Below are positions 7,798-16,205 of a stretch of 64,000 nucleotides of DNA, one piece after another (positions within the stretch are counted from its first letter, which is position 1; every line of letters begins with the position of its first letter). Source of the DNA: Methylovirgula sp. Its GTDB lineage: Bacteria; Pseudomonadota; Alphaproteobacteria; Rhizobiales; Beijerinckiaceae. Under the pieces are notes generated by a model, which saw only the letters and a program-made list of their open reading frames with translations, ran no database searches and had not been told where the DNA came from. Both the position numbers and the translations under genes were made by a program. Location of the stretch: NCBI RefSeq assembly GCF_037200945.1, contig NZ_JBBCGP010000001.1:2416501-2480500 (forward strand), read 5' to 3'.

Positions 7798-9831
7798 ATG
7801 GGGATCTTTCGTGCGCGATCGTTCATCTTCGCTATCAATGCTTATCTCGCGACAGCACTGGCACTTTACGTTTCCTTCGCCCTCGATCTTCCCAATCCTT
7901 GGTGGGCGATGGTTACGGTTTTTCTCGCCCAGCCGACGCAATTGCTGGTTGGTGCGATCTGGGCCAAGGCGGCTTACCGTGTCGTCGGCACGCTGATCGG
8001 GGCAGCCGGTTCGCTGCTCATCATTCCTAATCTATCGCAAGCGCCGGAACTCATGATCCTCGCGCTCGCCGGCTGGATCGGCCTATGCCTTTACGGTGCG
8101 CTGCTCGATCGCACACCGCGCGCCTATGTCTTCATGCTCGCAGGATATACGGTGGCGCTCGTCGGCCTGCCGCAGGCGACCAACCCCACCGCGCTCTTCG
8201 ACGTCAGCGTCGCGCGTGCCGAGGAGATCGTCATCGGCGTGCTGGCGTCCGCGGTGGTCCAGAGCATTCTGTTTCCACGCAGCGTGACGGCTTTCATGCA
8301 GGGGAAGCTCAACGAAATTCTCGCCGACGCGCGGACGTCGATCAGAGACGTGCTGGCAGAGCCGGCTTCGTTGGGACCTGCGCTTGAGCACCAGCATATC
8401 GCGACGGGCTTGACGGATCTGAGCCTCATGGCGACGAATTTGCGCTTTGAGGAAGACTTCCCTGCCTCTGCTAGGCGCGTTCTGCGCGCACTTGAGGAAC
8501 GTCTCGTCTCGCTTCTGCCCCTGACCAGCGCTGTGCAAGATCGCTTTGCGGCGCTGCGGGAGATTGGACCGATCCCCCCGATCGTCGAGGAAGTCGTAGC
8601 CGCTGTCGCAACATGGCTGAAGAGTTCGCAAGCTGCGGACAAGGCCGGCTATACCCAGATTGTGAGCGAAATCGAACGGCTCCATCCGCGCACCGACGAA
8701 GCCGCGGACTGGCCAAATTTGCTATGTGCGAGTCTCAGCGCGCGCCTCGCCGAGTTGGTCGGTGCATGGCAGGAATGCCTCGTGCTCACCGCGGCGCTGG
8801 GTAATCCGACACGCATCGATCCGGCGGTGCAAGCGTTGCCGGGCGATCGACGGCCGCGCACGTTACATACCGATGCTGGCCTCGCACTATTTTCCGCTAT
8901 TGTCGTCGCACTGACGATTATCGCCATTTCTGCTTTCACCATCGCGACAAAGTGGGAAAATGGCGCAACCGCCATCGCCATCACGGCGGTGCTTTGCTCG
9001 ATTTTCATCGCTGCGGACGATCCGACACCGATGGCGGGGACCTTGATCTACGGATTTTTCATCGCGTTTCCATTCGCAGTTTTTTATGAGTTCGCCATTC
9101 TGCAATCGATAGACGGGTTCGCCATGCTGGCGCTGGTCCTGTTTCCTGTCGTGTTTCTTGCCGGCTTTTTCTTCGCGCAGCCGAAATATGCGACGATGGC
9201 GCTTGGCTCGATGGTCGGCTTTTCAGCGGGCCTGGCACTTCAGCCCGAATTTCTTTCAAGCTTCGCAGCCTTTATGAATGCCTACGTTGCACTCGTCATC
9301 GGGGGTCTGTTCGGCTTCATCAGTCTGGGCACCCTGCGCGTACTTCCGGCGCAAAAGGTTGCGCAGCGGATTCGTCGGGCGGGCTGGAGCGATCTTGCTG
9401 CTCTTTCGGCCTCGCCATCCGATGAACCCGGCTGGGCGAGCCTGATGATCGACAGAATGGGCCTTCTCATCTCCCGATTGGCCAGGTTGCCCCACGGCGC
9501 CGACCTTGAATTGATGGATGCTTTGACGGACCTGCGTTTGGGCGTCACCATCATCGAACTCAACCACCTGTGCAGCGTGGTTGACCGGGCTGAAAAGGAG
9601 CGCATCGAGAGCTTCATGGCAATGCTTGGCAGGCATTTTAAGTCGCTGGCAAACGGCCGCCCTGAGATTTTGCCGCAAAGCGCCGTCGATATGCTTGACG
9701 CCATCATGGCAGGCATTCTTCGCCTGCCGAAAACGGCGGAACGAAGGGCCGGGCTTCTCGCCGCCGTCGGTCTTCGGCGTGGCCTTTTTCCACAGGCCGC
9801 GGCCTACCAACCTATGGTAAGCGTCAAGTGA
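7798..9831 (+). CDS. FUSC-family inner membrane transporter (AaeB/fusaric acid resistance type)
   Basis: This 677-residue membrane protein has the family's two blocks of transmembrane segments. One lies at about residues 8-160 (with FALDLPNPWWAMVTVFLAQPT), then a long soluble loop, and the second lies at about 360-520. PWWAMVTV is characteristic of FUSC proteins. Together with a DUF1656 protein and an HlyD adaptor it forms an AaeXAB-like pump that expels hydroxylated aromatic carboxylic acids or similar hydrophobic acids. It is the first gene of a tightly overlapping four-gene operon. No dedicated regulator gene is adjacent. Confidence 0.9.
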   Translation: MGIFRARSFIFAINAYLATALALYVSFALDLPNPWWAMVTVFLAQPTQLLVGAIWAKAAYRVVGTLIGAAGSLLIIPNLSQAPELMILALAGWIGLCLYGALLDRTPRAYVFMLAGYTVALVGLPQATNPTALFDVSVARAEEIVIGVLASAVVQSILFPRSVTAFMQGKLNEILADARTSIRDVLAEPASLGPALEHQHIATGLTDLSLMATNLRFEEDFPASARRVLRALEERLVSLLPLTSAVQDRFAALREIGPIPPIVEEVVAAVATWLKSSQAADKAGYTQIVSEIERLHPRTDEAADWPNLLCASLSARLAELVGAWQECLVLTAALGNPTRIDPAVQALPGDRRPRTLHTDAGLALFSAIVVALTIIAISAFTIATKWENGATAIAITAVLCSIFIAADDPTPMAGTLIYGFFIAFPFAVFYEFAILQSIDGFAMLALVLFPVVFLAGFFFAQPKYATMALGSMVGFSAGLALQPEFLSSFAAFMNAYVALVIGGLFGFISLGTLRVLPAQKVAQRIRRAGWSDLAALSASPSDEPGWASLMIDRMGLLISRLARLPHGADLELMDALTDLRLGVTIIELNHLCSVVDRAEKERIESFMAMLGRHFKSLANGRPEILPQSAVDMLDAIMAGILRLPKTAERRAGLLAAVGLRRGLFPQAAAYQPMVSVK

Positions 9832-10055
9832 TTGCGGAAGCGAATCTGTTTGGCGTTTATTTCAGCGGCGCGTTGGTCGAGGCTTTAGCCGCCTTCCTCG
9901 CTCTGATGATTATAAGGCCGTTATTACACTGGCTTGGTTTCTACCAGATTGTATGGCACCGCAGATTGGTTGACATCGGTCTGTTTGTAATCCTTTGGGG
10001 CATCATGGTGGAGACGCTTCCGCCCTTGGGAGGGGCAGGTACGTGGCTGCGTTGA
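9828..10055 (+). CDS. DUF1656 small membrane protein (AaeX/YtcA-like)
   Basis: The 75-residue protein has two hydrophobic helices (around residues 12-35 and 48-62) separated by RPLLHWLGFYQIVWHRRLVD, the hallmark of DUF1656 proteins found between FUSC and HlyD genes. Its GTG start overlaps the FUSC stop codon (GTGA), implying translational coupling. It probably assists assembly of the pump in the inner membrane; its exact function is not established. Confidence 0.88.
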   Translation: MIAEANLFGVYFSGALVEALAAFLALMIIRPLLHWLGFYQIVWHRRLVDIGLFVILWGIMVETLPPLGGAGTWLR

Positions 10056-10948
10056 GTAATATTGCGTCGGCGTTGCGTACCGCCGGCCGCGTCGTCATCA
10101 CCCTTTGCATTGTCGCTGTGGCACTCGTTGTCGCGCGGGAACTCTGGATTCATTACGAGGTCGAACCTTGGACGCGTGACGGCAGGGTCCGCGCCGATTT
10201 CGTTGAAGTCGCGCCGGATGTTGCCGGCCTTGTCGTGTCGGTCAATGTCCGGGACAATCAGGTCGTTCGCGCCGGGGATACGCTGTTCGTCATCGATCCG
10301 TCGCGTTATCAGATCGCTGTCGCGGATGCTGAGGCGCGGCAGGCCGACGCACGTGCGCAGCTTGAAGAGGCCGAGCGCGAGAATCGCCGGAATATAAAGC
10401 TCGGCACATTGGCCTCGTCCGAGACGCGCGAACAAAGCGATACGCGCGTGCAACAACTCAGCGCTGCGGTCGACCAGGTAACGGCTGCGCTCAATCTCGC
10501 GCGGCTGAACCTGAGCCGTACGGATGTCAAGGCAACGGTGAACGGCAGCGTGACCAATCTCAATCTGCGACCGGGTGATTATTTCACGCCTGGCCGGGCG
10601 GCGTTGCTGCTCATCGACGATGATTCTTTCTACATCATCGGCTATTTCGAGGAGACAAAGCTTCCGCGTATCAGCGTCGGCGATAAGGCGCGCGTCCAGC
10701 TCATGGGCGAGACGCATGTTATAAAAGGCCACGTCGAGAGTATTGCACGCGGCATTGAGGACCGGGAGCGCACGCCGGATTCCGACTTGCTCGCCAACGT
10801 CAACCCGACGTTCAATTGGGTTCGGCTCGCGCAGCGTATTCCCGTGCGTATCCATGTCGATGACAATCCCGGCCACGTCCGGCTCATCATGGGCCGGACA
10901 GCCACCGTCGACATTCTCCATAACTCGGCCCCGGGATCGGCCAAATGA
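10043..10948 (+). CDS. HlyD-family membrane fusion protein (AaeA-like)
   Basis: The periplasmic adaptor has about 301 residues. An N-terminal anchor helix lies at about residues 15-35 (VVITLCIVAVALVVARELW), followed by the family signature VEPWTRDGRVRADFVEVAP, a biotinyl-lipoyl half, an alpha hairpin (about 90-160) and the second lipoyl half with VKATVNGSVTNLNLRPGDY. The GTG at 10043 is favoured by the purine-rich GGAGGGGCAGG just upstream and overlaps the DUF1656 gene by 13 bases. It joins the FUSC pump to the outer membrane channel encoded next. Confidence 0.88.
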   Translation: MAALSNIASALRTAGRVVITLCIVAVALVVARELWIHYEVEPWTRDGRVRADFVEVAPDVAGLVVSVNVRDNQVVRAGDTLFVIDPSRYQIAVADAEARQADARAQLEEAERENRRNIKLGTLASSETREQSDTRVQQLSAAVDQVTAALNLARLNLSRTDVKATVNGSVTNLNLRPGDYFTPGRAALLLIDDDSFYIIGYFEETKLPRISVGDKARVQLMGETHVIKGHVESIARGIEDRERTPDSDLLANVNPTFNWVRLAQRIPVRIHVDDNPGHVRLIMGRTATVDILHNSAPGSAK

Positions 10949-12447
10949 TGCGCAGCGCGCGCATCTCGGAGGCGTTTCGAAGAGCTTCGGCTTTGTTTGC
11001 AGCCGCAGCTTTGTGCGGCTGCTCGGTTGGGCCGGATTATCAACGGCCCTTAAATGCCGTCATCGATCGGCCTTCGGCTAATGGCAGCTTCGTCGAAGGC
11101 GAGCGGCCCGTCTTTGCGCAAGACGAACTCACTGGAGACTGGTGGCGTCTCTATCGCGACCCAACGCTGGATGCACTGATCGAACAGGCTCTCGCGGCCA
11201 ACACCGATTTGCGTGTCGCGGCTGCATCAATCGCACGGGCAGAGGCGGGGGCGGACATTGCCAAAGCTGCGCAATTTCCGACGACGACACTCGAAGCCGA
11301 CCCGACATTCACACGCCTCTCGCCGCAGGAACAATTGCTTCCGAATGTGAACATCCCGCCGCAAGGCCTCTACAGCCTTGGCGGCGGTCTTTCTTATCAA
11401 ATCGATCTCTTCGGCCAAATTCGCCGCGCGATCGAGTCAGCGAAGGCGGACGTTGTTGCCGCACGCGAGGCTTACGACGTGACGCGGATCACCGTCGTCG
11501 CCGAGACAGCGAAAGCCTATTCAGATGTCTGCTCTGCGGGCAGGCAGATCGCGATCGCTCGGCGATCTGTGGCTTTGCAAACACGAAGCACGCAGCTCAC
11601 GCGTGAACTCTTTCAGACCGGGCGCGGTATTTCCCTTGATGTGACGCGGGCGAAGGCGCTGGAAGATCGCGTTCGCGCCAGCATTCCACCGCTTGAGGCC
11701 GCTCAAAAAGTGGCGCTCTATCGCCTGACGGTCCTGACTGGCCGGCCGCCGGAGGAATTTCCGGCGCCAGTCGCGCATTGCGCCGACGAGCCACGGCTCG
11801 GTCAGCCGGTTCCGATCGGTGACGGTGCAACGCTCGTCGCGCGACGTCCCGATATCCGTCGGGCGGAAGCGATCTTTCATGCGACGACGGCGCTGGTTGG
11901 TGTCGCGATCGCTGATCTTTATCCGAAGGTTACGTTCGGACTGTCCGCCGCGTCGGTTGGCCCGAACGTGGCCCTCCTTCAATATAGCACGCTGAAATAT
12001 TCCGCCGGTCCGCTAATCACCTGGGATTTTCCAAATCGGCTGGTGGCTGAAGCTCACATTCGCGGCGCAAAAGCCGATGTCGAAGTCGCTTTCGCCCAAT
12101 TTGACGGCGCGGTGCTTGCGGCTCTGCGCGAAGTGGAAAGTGCGCTTGTCGTTTATGCGCGCGATCTCGACCAGCGCAAGCTTCTCGCCGCATCGCGCGA
12201 CCAAGCGGCGATCGCAGCCGGTGATGCCGAGACGCTTTTCAAGGCCGGAAGTACAAATTACCTGACTGTGCTCGACGCCAACCTCGCGTTGATTACCGCG
12301 GATCAGTCGCTTGCCATGCTGGATGGTAAAATTGTCGACGATCAGATCACGCTTTTTCTAGCGCTGGGTGGCGGCTGGGAATCGCCGCGGCTACCGCCGC
12401 ATAAGCCGATCGTGACACCGCCGTCACAAACAGCCAACCAGCTATAA
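10945..12447 (+). CDS. NodT-type outer membrane efflux lipoprotein
   Basis: The protein has 500 residues. A signal peptide ends in a lipobox-like AALCGC with the lipidated Cys, followed by SVGPDYQRP, the classic start of NodT/OprM lipoproteins. Internal repeats follow, with DWWRLYRDPTLDALIEQALAAN, RRPDIRRAEA and AGSTNYLTVLDANL. It forms the trimeric outer membrane channel of the tripartite pump. The start ATG overlaps the HlyD stop codon (ATGA), so it is in the same operon. Confidence 0.92.
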   Translation: MMRSARISEAFRRASALFAAAALCGCSVGPDYQRPLNAVIDRPSANGSFVEGERPVFAQDELTGDWWRLYRDPTLDALIEQALAANTDLRVAAASIARAEAGADIAKAAQFPTTTLEADPTFTRLSPQEQLLPNVNIPPQGLYSLGGGLSYQIDLFGQIRRAIESAKADVVAAREAYDVTRITVVAETAKAYSDVCSAGRQIAIARRSVALQTRSTQLTRELFQTGRGISLDVTRAKALEDRVRASIPPLEAAQKVALYRLTVLTGRPPEEFPAPVAHCADEPRLGQPVPIGDGATLVARRPDIRRAEAIFHATTALVGVAIADLYPKVTFGLSAASVGPNVALLQYSTLKYSAGPLITWDFPNRLVAEAHIRGAKADVEVAFAQFDGAVLAALREVESALVVYARDLDQRKLLAASRDQAAIAAGDAETLFKAGSTNYLTVLDANLALITADQSLAMLDGKIVDDQITLFLALGGGWESPRLPPHKPIVTPPSQTANQL

Positions 12448-12549
12448 GAACCGAGGATGGCGCTGCGCCCGTGCCGCTGGGATTGCGCGTCCTATAGAAG
12501 AAAGATAGTTTCCCACCGTCCCAATTTAGGGAACAAAAGGAGTGCGAAT

Positions 12550-12789
12550 ATGCGAGTTAGAGCAACTATCGTCGCCATCGCCACCGGAATTCTGGTCGCC
12601 ACAGGTGCCAACGCCGTCAACATTCAAGAAACCGTCGAAATGATCACGCACTCGTCCGTTACGATGAAAGACGGCACGGTGATGCCGATGGAGATCGTCA
12701 GGATGAACGGAAAACTGTATGTCATGATGTCCGTGGACGATCTTCCTGACTATTTGCACCAGCAGGTCCTGAAGGTGATGCCGCAATAA
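12550..12789 (+). CDS. Small exported Met-rich protein
   Basis: This 79-residue protein has a signal peptide (MRVRATIVAIATGILVATGANA) and a short mature part of about 57 residues with ten Met residues, including VTMKDGTVMPMEIVRM and YVMMSVDDLPDYL. AAGGAG lies 8 bases before the ATG. No family was recognised. It follows the efflux operon by about 100 bases and precedes a good terminator, so it may be the last gene of that transcript. Met-rich periplasmic segments can bind Cu(I) or be oxidation-sensitive, but that is only a suggestion here. Confidence 0.6.
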   Translation: MRVRATIVAIATGILVATGANAVNIQETVEMITHSSVTMKDGTVMPMEIVRMNGKLYVMMSVDDLPDYLHQQVLKVMPQ

Positions 12790-12850
12790 ATTTTATCTTG
12801 ATTTCGCGGCCGATCCGGGTCGCGATCGGAACAATATCTTTCTATGGGTA

Positions 12851-12881
12851 GCCTCGCGGCGCGCGCGCTGCGGGGCTTTTT
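12851..12881 (+). terminator. Rho-independent terminator after the efflux operon
   Basis: An 11-bp GC-rich stem (GCCTCGCGGCG with CGCTGCGGGGC, two G-U pairs, 4-base loop) is followed directly by TTTTT. It lies 62 bases past the small Met-rich gene and reads rightward. Confidence 0.75.
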
Positions 12882-13038
12882 GCTGGGCTGAAAACCGAAG
12901 AGCGCTCCGGCGATTTCGGTGGATTTTGGACACCTCTCGATGGCCTGAATGCAAACCGCTCGCGCGCCGGCGGCCGAAATGTGCTGACGCAATGGATTCG
13001 ATGGCGGCAACCCTTTGCGAGATGGGGGCTAAATACGT

Positions 13039-13521
13039 TTGAACGGGCTAAGATCGCAATTTGCCGCGGCCATGTCCGCCGCGGCGTTGATGACATCGAT
13101 CGGCGATCCGTGTCTCGCCGGTCCGTTCTCAGCGTTTGCTGGAAATTGGGCGGGCAATGGCACGCTCACCATGAGCGGCACGCGCGAAAGAATTCGCTGC
13201 CGCGCGATCTATTTCGTTTCGTCCGGCGGCGAGAGCCTGCAACAAATCCTGCGCTGCGCGAGCGACAATTTTATCATCGATGTCCATAGCGACGTTGTCG
13301 AAATCGATGGACGGCTCTCGGGCACATGGCGGGAGACGTCGAGCGGCGTGAGCGGCTCTTTGAGCGGGGTCGCGCACGCGGGCACCATTCGAGGTTTGAT
13401 CTCGGGGCTTGGGGTGACCGCGGCGCTTTCGTTGATTACGCACGGCCGTTCGCAATATGCGTCGATCAACCTTAGTGGCGCCACGACGGCTATCGTAATC
13501 GTCAATTTCCATCGGGTATAG
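13039..13521 (+). CDS. Secreted protein of unknown function
   Basis: The protein has 160 residues with a likely signal peptide (RSQFAAAMSAAALMTSIG, cut after PCLA). The mature part starts FSAFAGNWAGNGTLTMS, then IRCRAIYFVSS, LRCASDNFIIDVHSDV and GRLSGTWRETSSGVSGSLSG. This alternating strand pattern with Gly/Ser turns looks like a small beta barrel. Two Cys residues may form a disulfide. The start is taken as TTG 13039 with GGGGG about 11 bases upstream, which is uncertain; an ATG 11 codons later would shorten the signal. No function was assigned. Confidence 0.6.
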   Translation: MNGLRSQFAAAMSAAALMTSIGDPCLAGPFSAFAGNWAGNGTLTMSGTRERIRCRAIYFVSSGGESLQQILRCASDNFIIDVHSDVVEIDGRLSGTWRETSSGVSGSLSGVAHAGTIRGLISGLGVTAALSLITHGRSQYASINLSGATTAIVIVNFHRV

Positions 13522-13553
13522 AAACGGCGTCATCCGGAATCGACTGCAACGTC

Positions 13554-14759
13554 ATGCAAAGAATTAGCTTGACCGCTCGCTGCTATTTTTTTGCGATTTG
13601 CTTATCGCTGGCTTTCTGCGTCCCAGCGAAGGCCGATCCTGGCGCCTTCCATGCTTTTCTGGAAAGTCTCTGGCCGCGTGCCTCGGCGCAAGGTATCAGC
13701 CGCGCGACATTCACGCGGGTTTTGGACAGACTAAGCGAAGACCCGTCTGTGCCGATTGCTGTTGCCAAGCAGCCGGAGTTCGAGCGGCTGCTGTCCACCT
13801 ATTTTAAAGAAGCCGTATCGCCGACGCGCGTGGCCCGCGGGCGGGCATTGGCGCAGACCTACCACGGCGAACTTGACACTGTCGTCAGCCGCTACGGCGT
13901 GCCGCGCGGCATTCTGCTCGCTGCCTGGGGCATGGAAAGCGACTTTGGCCGCGACCGTGGCGACAAGGACATCGTTCGCTCGCTGGCGACGCTCGCCTTT
14001 CACCGCAGAGATAACGATCTCTTTTCCAACGAACTTCTGTCTGCGCTTGTCATCTTGCAAAGAGGCCAGCTTACTCGCGCGAGGCTTGTCGGCTCCTGGG
14101 CCGGCGCGATGGGCGATCCCCAATTCATGCCGTCGGCCTATCTCAAATATGCGGTGAGCTATCGCGGGGCCGGCGTGCCGGATATCTGGAACAGTCCGGC
14201 CGATACGCTCGCGTCGATCGGGTATTTCCTGCGCGCGTCGGGCTGGAACCCGGCTTTGCCTTGGGGCATGGAAGTCGTGCTGCCGAAGGATTTTGACTTC
14301 AAGACATTGCACGCGGATTTTCGCGACTTTGCGGCGGCGGGCGTGAAGGCCGCGAATGGCGCGGCGATGCCGCACGGCAATGCGACTCTATTCATGCCTG
14401 CCGGCGCCGGCGGTCCAGCGTTTTTGCTCAGCGAAAATTACTGGGTTTTGAAGGCTTACAACAATTCGGATTCTTACGCTTTGTCGCTCGCATGTCTGGG
14501 CGATCGCATCGAAGGCCGGAATGGCCTCCGCAAAGCATGGCCGCAACATCAAAAGCTCTGGCGGCGTTCGGAGAAGATCGAAATTCAGCACTTGCTGACG
14601 AAGCTCGGCCTTTATCATGGTACGTTCGACGGCAAGTTTGGACAGGCGTCGCGCGACGCGATCCACGCATTCCAGATTGAGGCGCGGGATGCGCCGGCGG
14701 ATGGCATTGGCGGGCCCGGTCTGCTTGCTTTGCTGCATGCCAAAGCGGACGCGAGATAG
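13554..14759 (+). CDS. Lytic murein transglycosylase (MltB/SltB family) with peptidoglycan-binding domain
   Basis: The 401-residue periplasmic enzyme has a signal peptide (about residues 1-27). Its SLT-2/MltB catalytic domain holds the active-site Glu128 in LLAAWGMESDFGR, then GDPQFMPSAYLKYAVSY and DIWNSPADTLASIGYFL. The last 60 residues form a PG_binding_1 domain (IQHLLTKLGLYHGTFDGKFG through AIHAFQ). It cleaves glycan strands to give 1,6-anhydromuropeptides during wall remodelling. It converges on the serpin gene with only 6 bases between the stops. Confidence 0.93.
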   Translation: MQRISLTARCYFFAICLSLAFCVPAKADPGAFHAFLESLWPRASAQGISRATFTRVLDRLSEDPSVPIAVAKQPEFERLLSTYFKEAVSPTRVARGRALAQTYHGELDTVVSRYGVPRGILLAAWGMESDFGRDRGDKDIVRSLATLAFHRRDNDLFSNELLSALVILQRGQLTRARLVGSWAGAMGDPQFMPSAYLKYAVSYRGAGVPDIWNSPADTLASIGYFLRASGWNPALPWGMEVVLPKDFDFKTLHADFRDFAAAGVKAANGAAMPHGNATLFMPAGAGGPAFLLSENYWVLKAYNNSDSYALSLACLGDRIEGRNGLRKAWPQHQKLWRRSEKIEIQHLLTKLGLYHGTFDGKFGQASRDAIHAFQIEARDAPADGIGGPGLLALLHAKADAR

Positions 14760-14765
14760 CGCAGG

Positions 14766-16001
14766 CTATTTTCTCGGGTCGGCAATTCTTCCCTGGAATA
14801 AGACCGCGCCGGTTTGCTGATCCACAATGAAGAACAGGAAGGGACGGTCGACGATAAAGGGCACCGGTACCGGCCTGTTTTCAGGTGCCATGGCGCCCGC
14901 CCACTCCTCCACGACAGTCGCTGCGGCGGCCTCCGAACTCTCTTCGTTGACGTCAATGACGGCATGGTGGACGACGTCGCCGATTGCGATCGGCAGGTCA
15001 GCGGTCGGCTTTCCGGTCACGCCGCTGAAGTCGGCTCTCCCCATCTCGAAAGCCAAGCCCATGCCAGCCTTTTGTAACGGCGCGGCAAGGCTTTTCTGAA
15101 AGTCGGCGTGGAAGCGCGGCACTTGCAATCGTACATCGATGGTGCTCGCGGCGTTCAAATCGGCCAGCAGTTCGGCAAGTTGATCTGGCCCCAGCTTCGC
15201 GGCAAGGGCCGCGACTCCGTTGACCGTGTCGGGAAGGACGACGATCATGCCGAGACGTCCGTTGTCCGATCGATAGGGCAGGCGGATTGCATTGTAGCCG
15301 TCGCCTTTGACGAGCGCGTAATTGTCTTCGTCGTGCATCATCGGCACCTGAACCGCGTTCAACGCGCTCAGATGAAAGGGTCCGTCTTTGGTCACGCGCT
15401 TGTCGAATGGATTTTGCCAAAAGGCTTTGAGGTAAGCGGCGTTGGCGAGAACGAGGGCGGTGTCGTCCGGCAGGTCGCTCAAAATATGTGAGATCTTGCC
15501 GGAGGTCTTCTGCGCAACCCATTCATTGATCGCGTCGAGATCGCCCGTGAACGCTTCCGCATCATAAGATTTTTGCAGCAGGGCGCGATAATCGGCATCG
15601 ACAATGCCAGACTTCACCTCGATCAGTGCATTGGCGGAATTGAGCGTGACGGAATCCTTGCCGCTGGCGGCATTGAGACCGGCGATCAGGCCTGAATTGG
15701 CGCTCGCGAGGTCCACGTCCGAAAGATGCAGCCCGAGCGTATCGCCAATTGCTGTGGCGGTTTCACCACGCGCGCCGGCAAGCACCATCGAGAGCGCGCT
15801 GCCGATCGAATAAGGCGAGAGCACGATATTGCCGGGCGCCTGCGCCAGATCCTGAAACAGGCGCTCGCCGGTTGCATTATAGGCGGAGACGAGCGCGTCC
15901 TTGGGTCTGGGAGACGCTGGCGCTTGGGAGAGCGCAGGGTCATAAAAACCGGCCAGCGCGACAAATAGTGGAGACGCCGTCAGTATCCGCCGAAAATTCA
16001 T
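14766..16001 (-). CDS. Exported serpin-family protease inhibitor
   Basis: The protein has 411 residues with a signal peptide (MNFRRILTASPLFVALAGF, cut near ALSQA). It is a full-length serpin domain: NIVLSPYSIGSALSMVLAGA, ANAAYLKAFWQNPFD, RLPYRSDNGRLGMIVVLPD, VPRFHADF and the C-terminal PFIVDRPFLFFIVDQQTGAVLFQGRI. The reactive-loop hinge DVNEESSEAAAATVV has the run of small residues needed for insertion, so inhibition is likely. Counting from the hinge Glu (P17, residue 353) puts P1-P1' near Gly369-Ala370, suggesting a target that cuts after small residues. Serpins are uncommon in proteobacteria. The target protease is unknown. Confidence 0.92.
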   Translation of the reverse strand: MNFRRILTASPLFVALAGFYDPALSQAPASPRPKDALVSAYNATGERLFQDLAQAPGNIVLSPYSIGSALSMVLAGARGETATAIGDTLGLHLSDVDLASANSGLIAGLNAASGKDSVTLNSANALIEVKSGIVDADYRALLQKSYDAEAFTGDLDAINEWVAQKTSGKISHILSDLPDDTALVLANAAYLKAFWQNPFDKRVTKDGPFHLSALNAVQVPMMHDEDNYALVKGDGYNAIRLPYRSDNGRLGMIVVLPDTVNGVAALAAKLGPDQLAELLADLNAASTIDVRLQVPRFHADFQKSLAAPLQKAGMGLAFEMGRADFSGVTGKPTADLPIAIGDVVHHAVIDVNEESSEAAAATVVEEWAGAMAPENRPVPVPFIVDRPFLFFIVDQQTGAVLFQGRIADPRK

Positions 16002-16134
16002 GGGCCTTCACCTTGGCAATGAGGAATTTATGGTCGTCGATTGTGGCGGTAGCGCGGTAATATCCGTCAGTGCTCAGCATCGCGCCGCTACGCCTAGCGG
16101 AAGAGCATAATGCGAAGAGATACGGCGGCCGCGT

Positions 16135-16184
16135 GGTGCTCTAGCAGTTGCTTGGTGCCTGCCACGTTCTTAGGCTAGAGCACC
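16135..16184. repeat. Inverted repeat between the divergent serpin and DUF2126 genes
   Basis: Perfect 10-bp arms, GGTGCTCTAG (16135-16144) and CTAGAGCACC (16175-16184), are separated by 30 bases. A shorter palindrome, CCGCTA with TAGCGG, lies just to the left near 16085-16100. They sit in the divergent promoter region and could be regulator half-sites or an extragenic hairpin. Confidence 0.5.
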
Positions 16185-16205
16185 GCGACCTTACCGGATG
16201 TTCCT

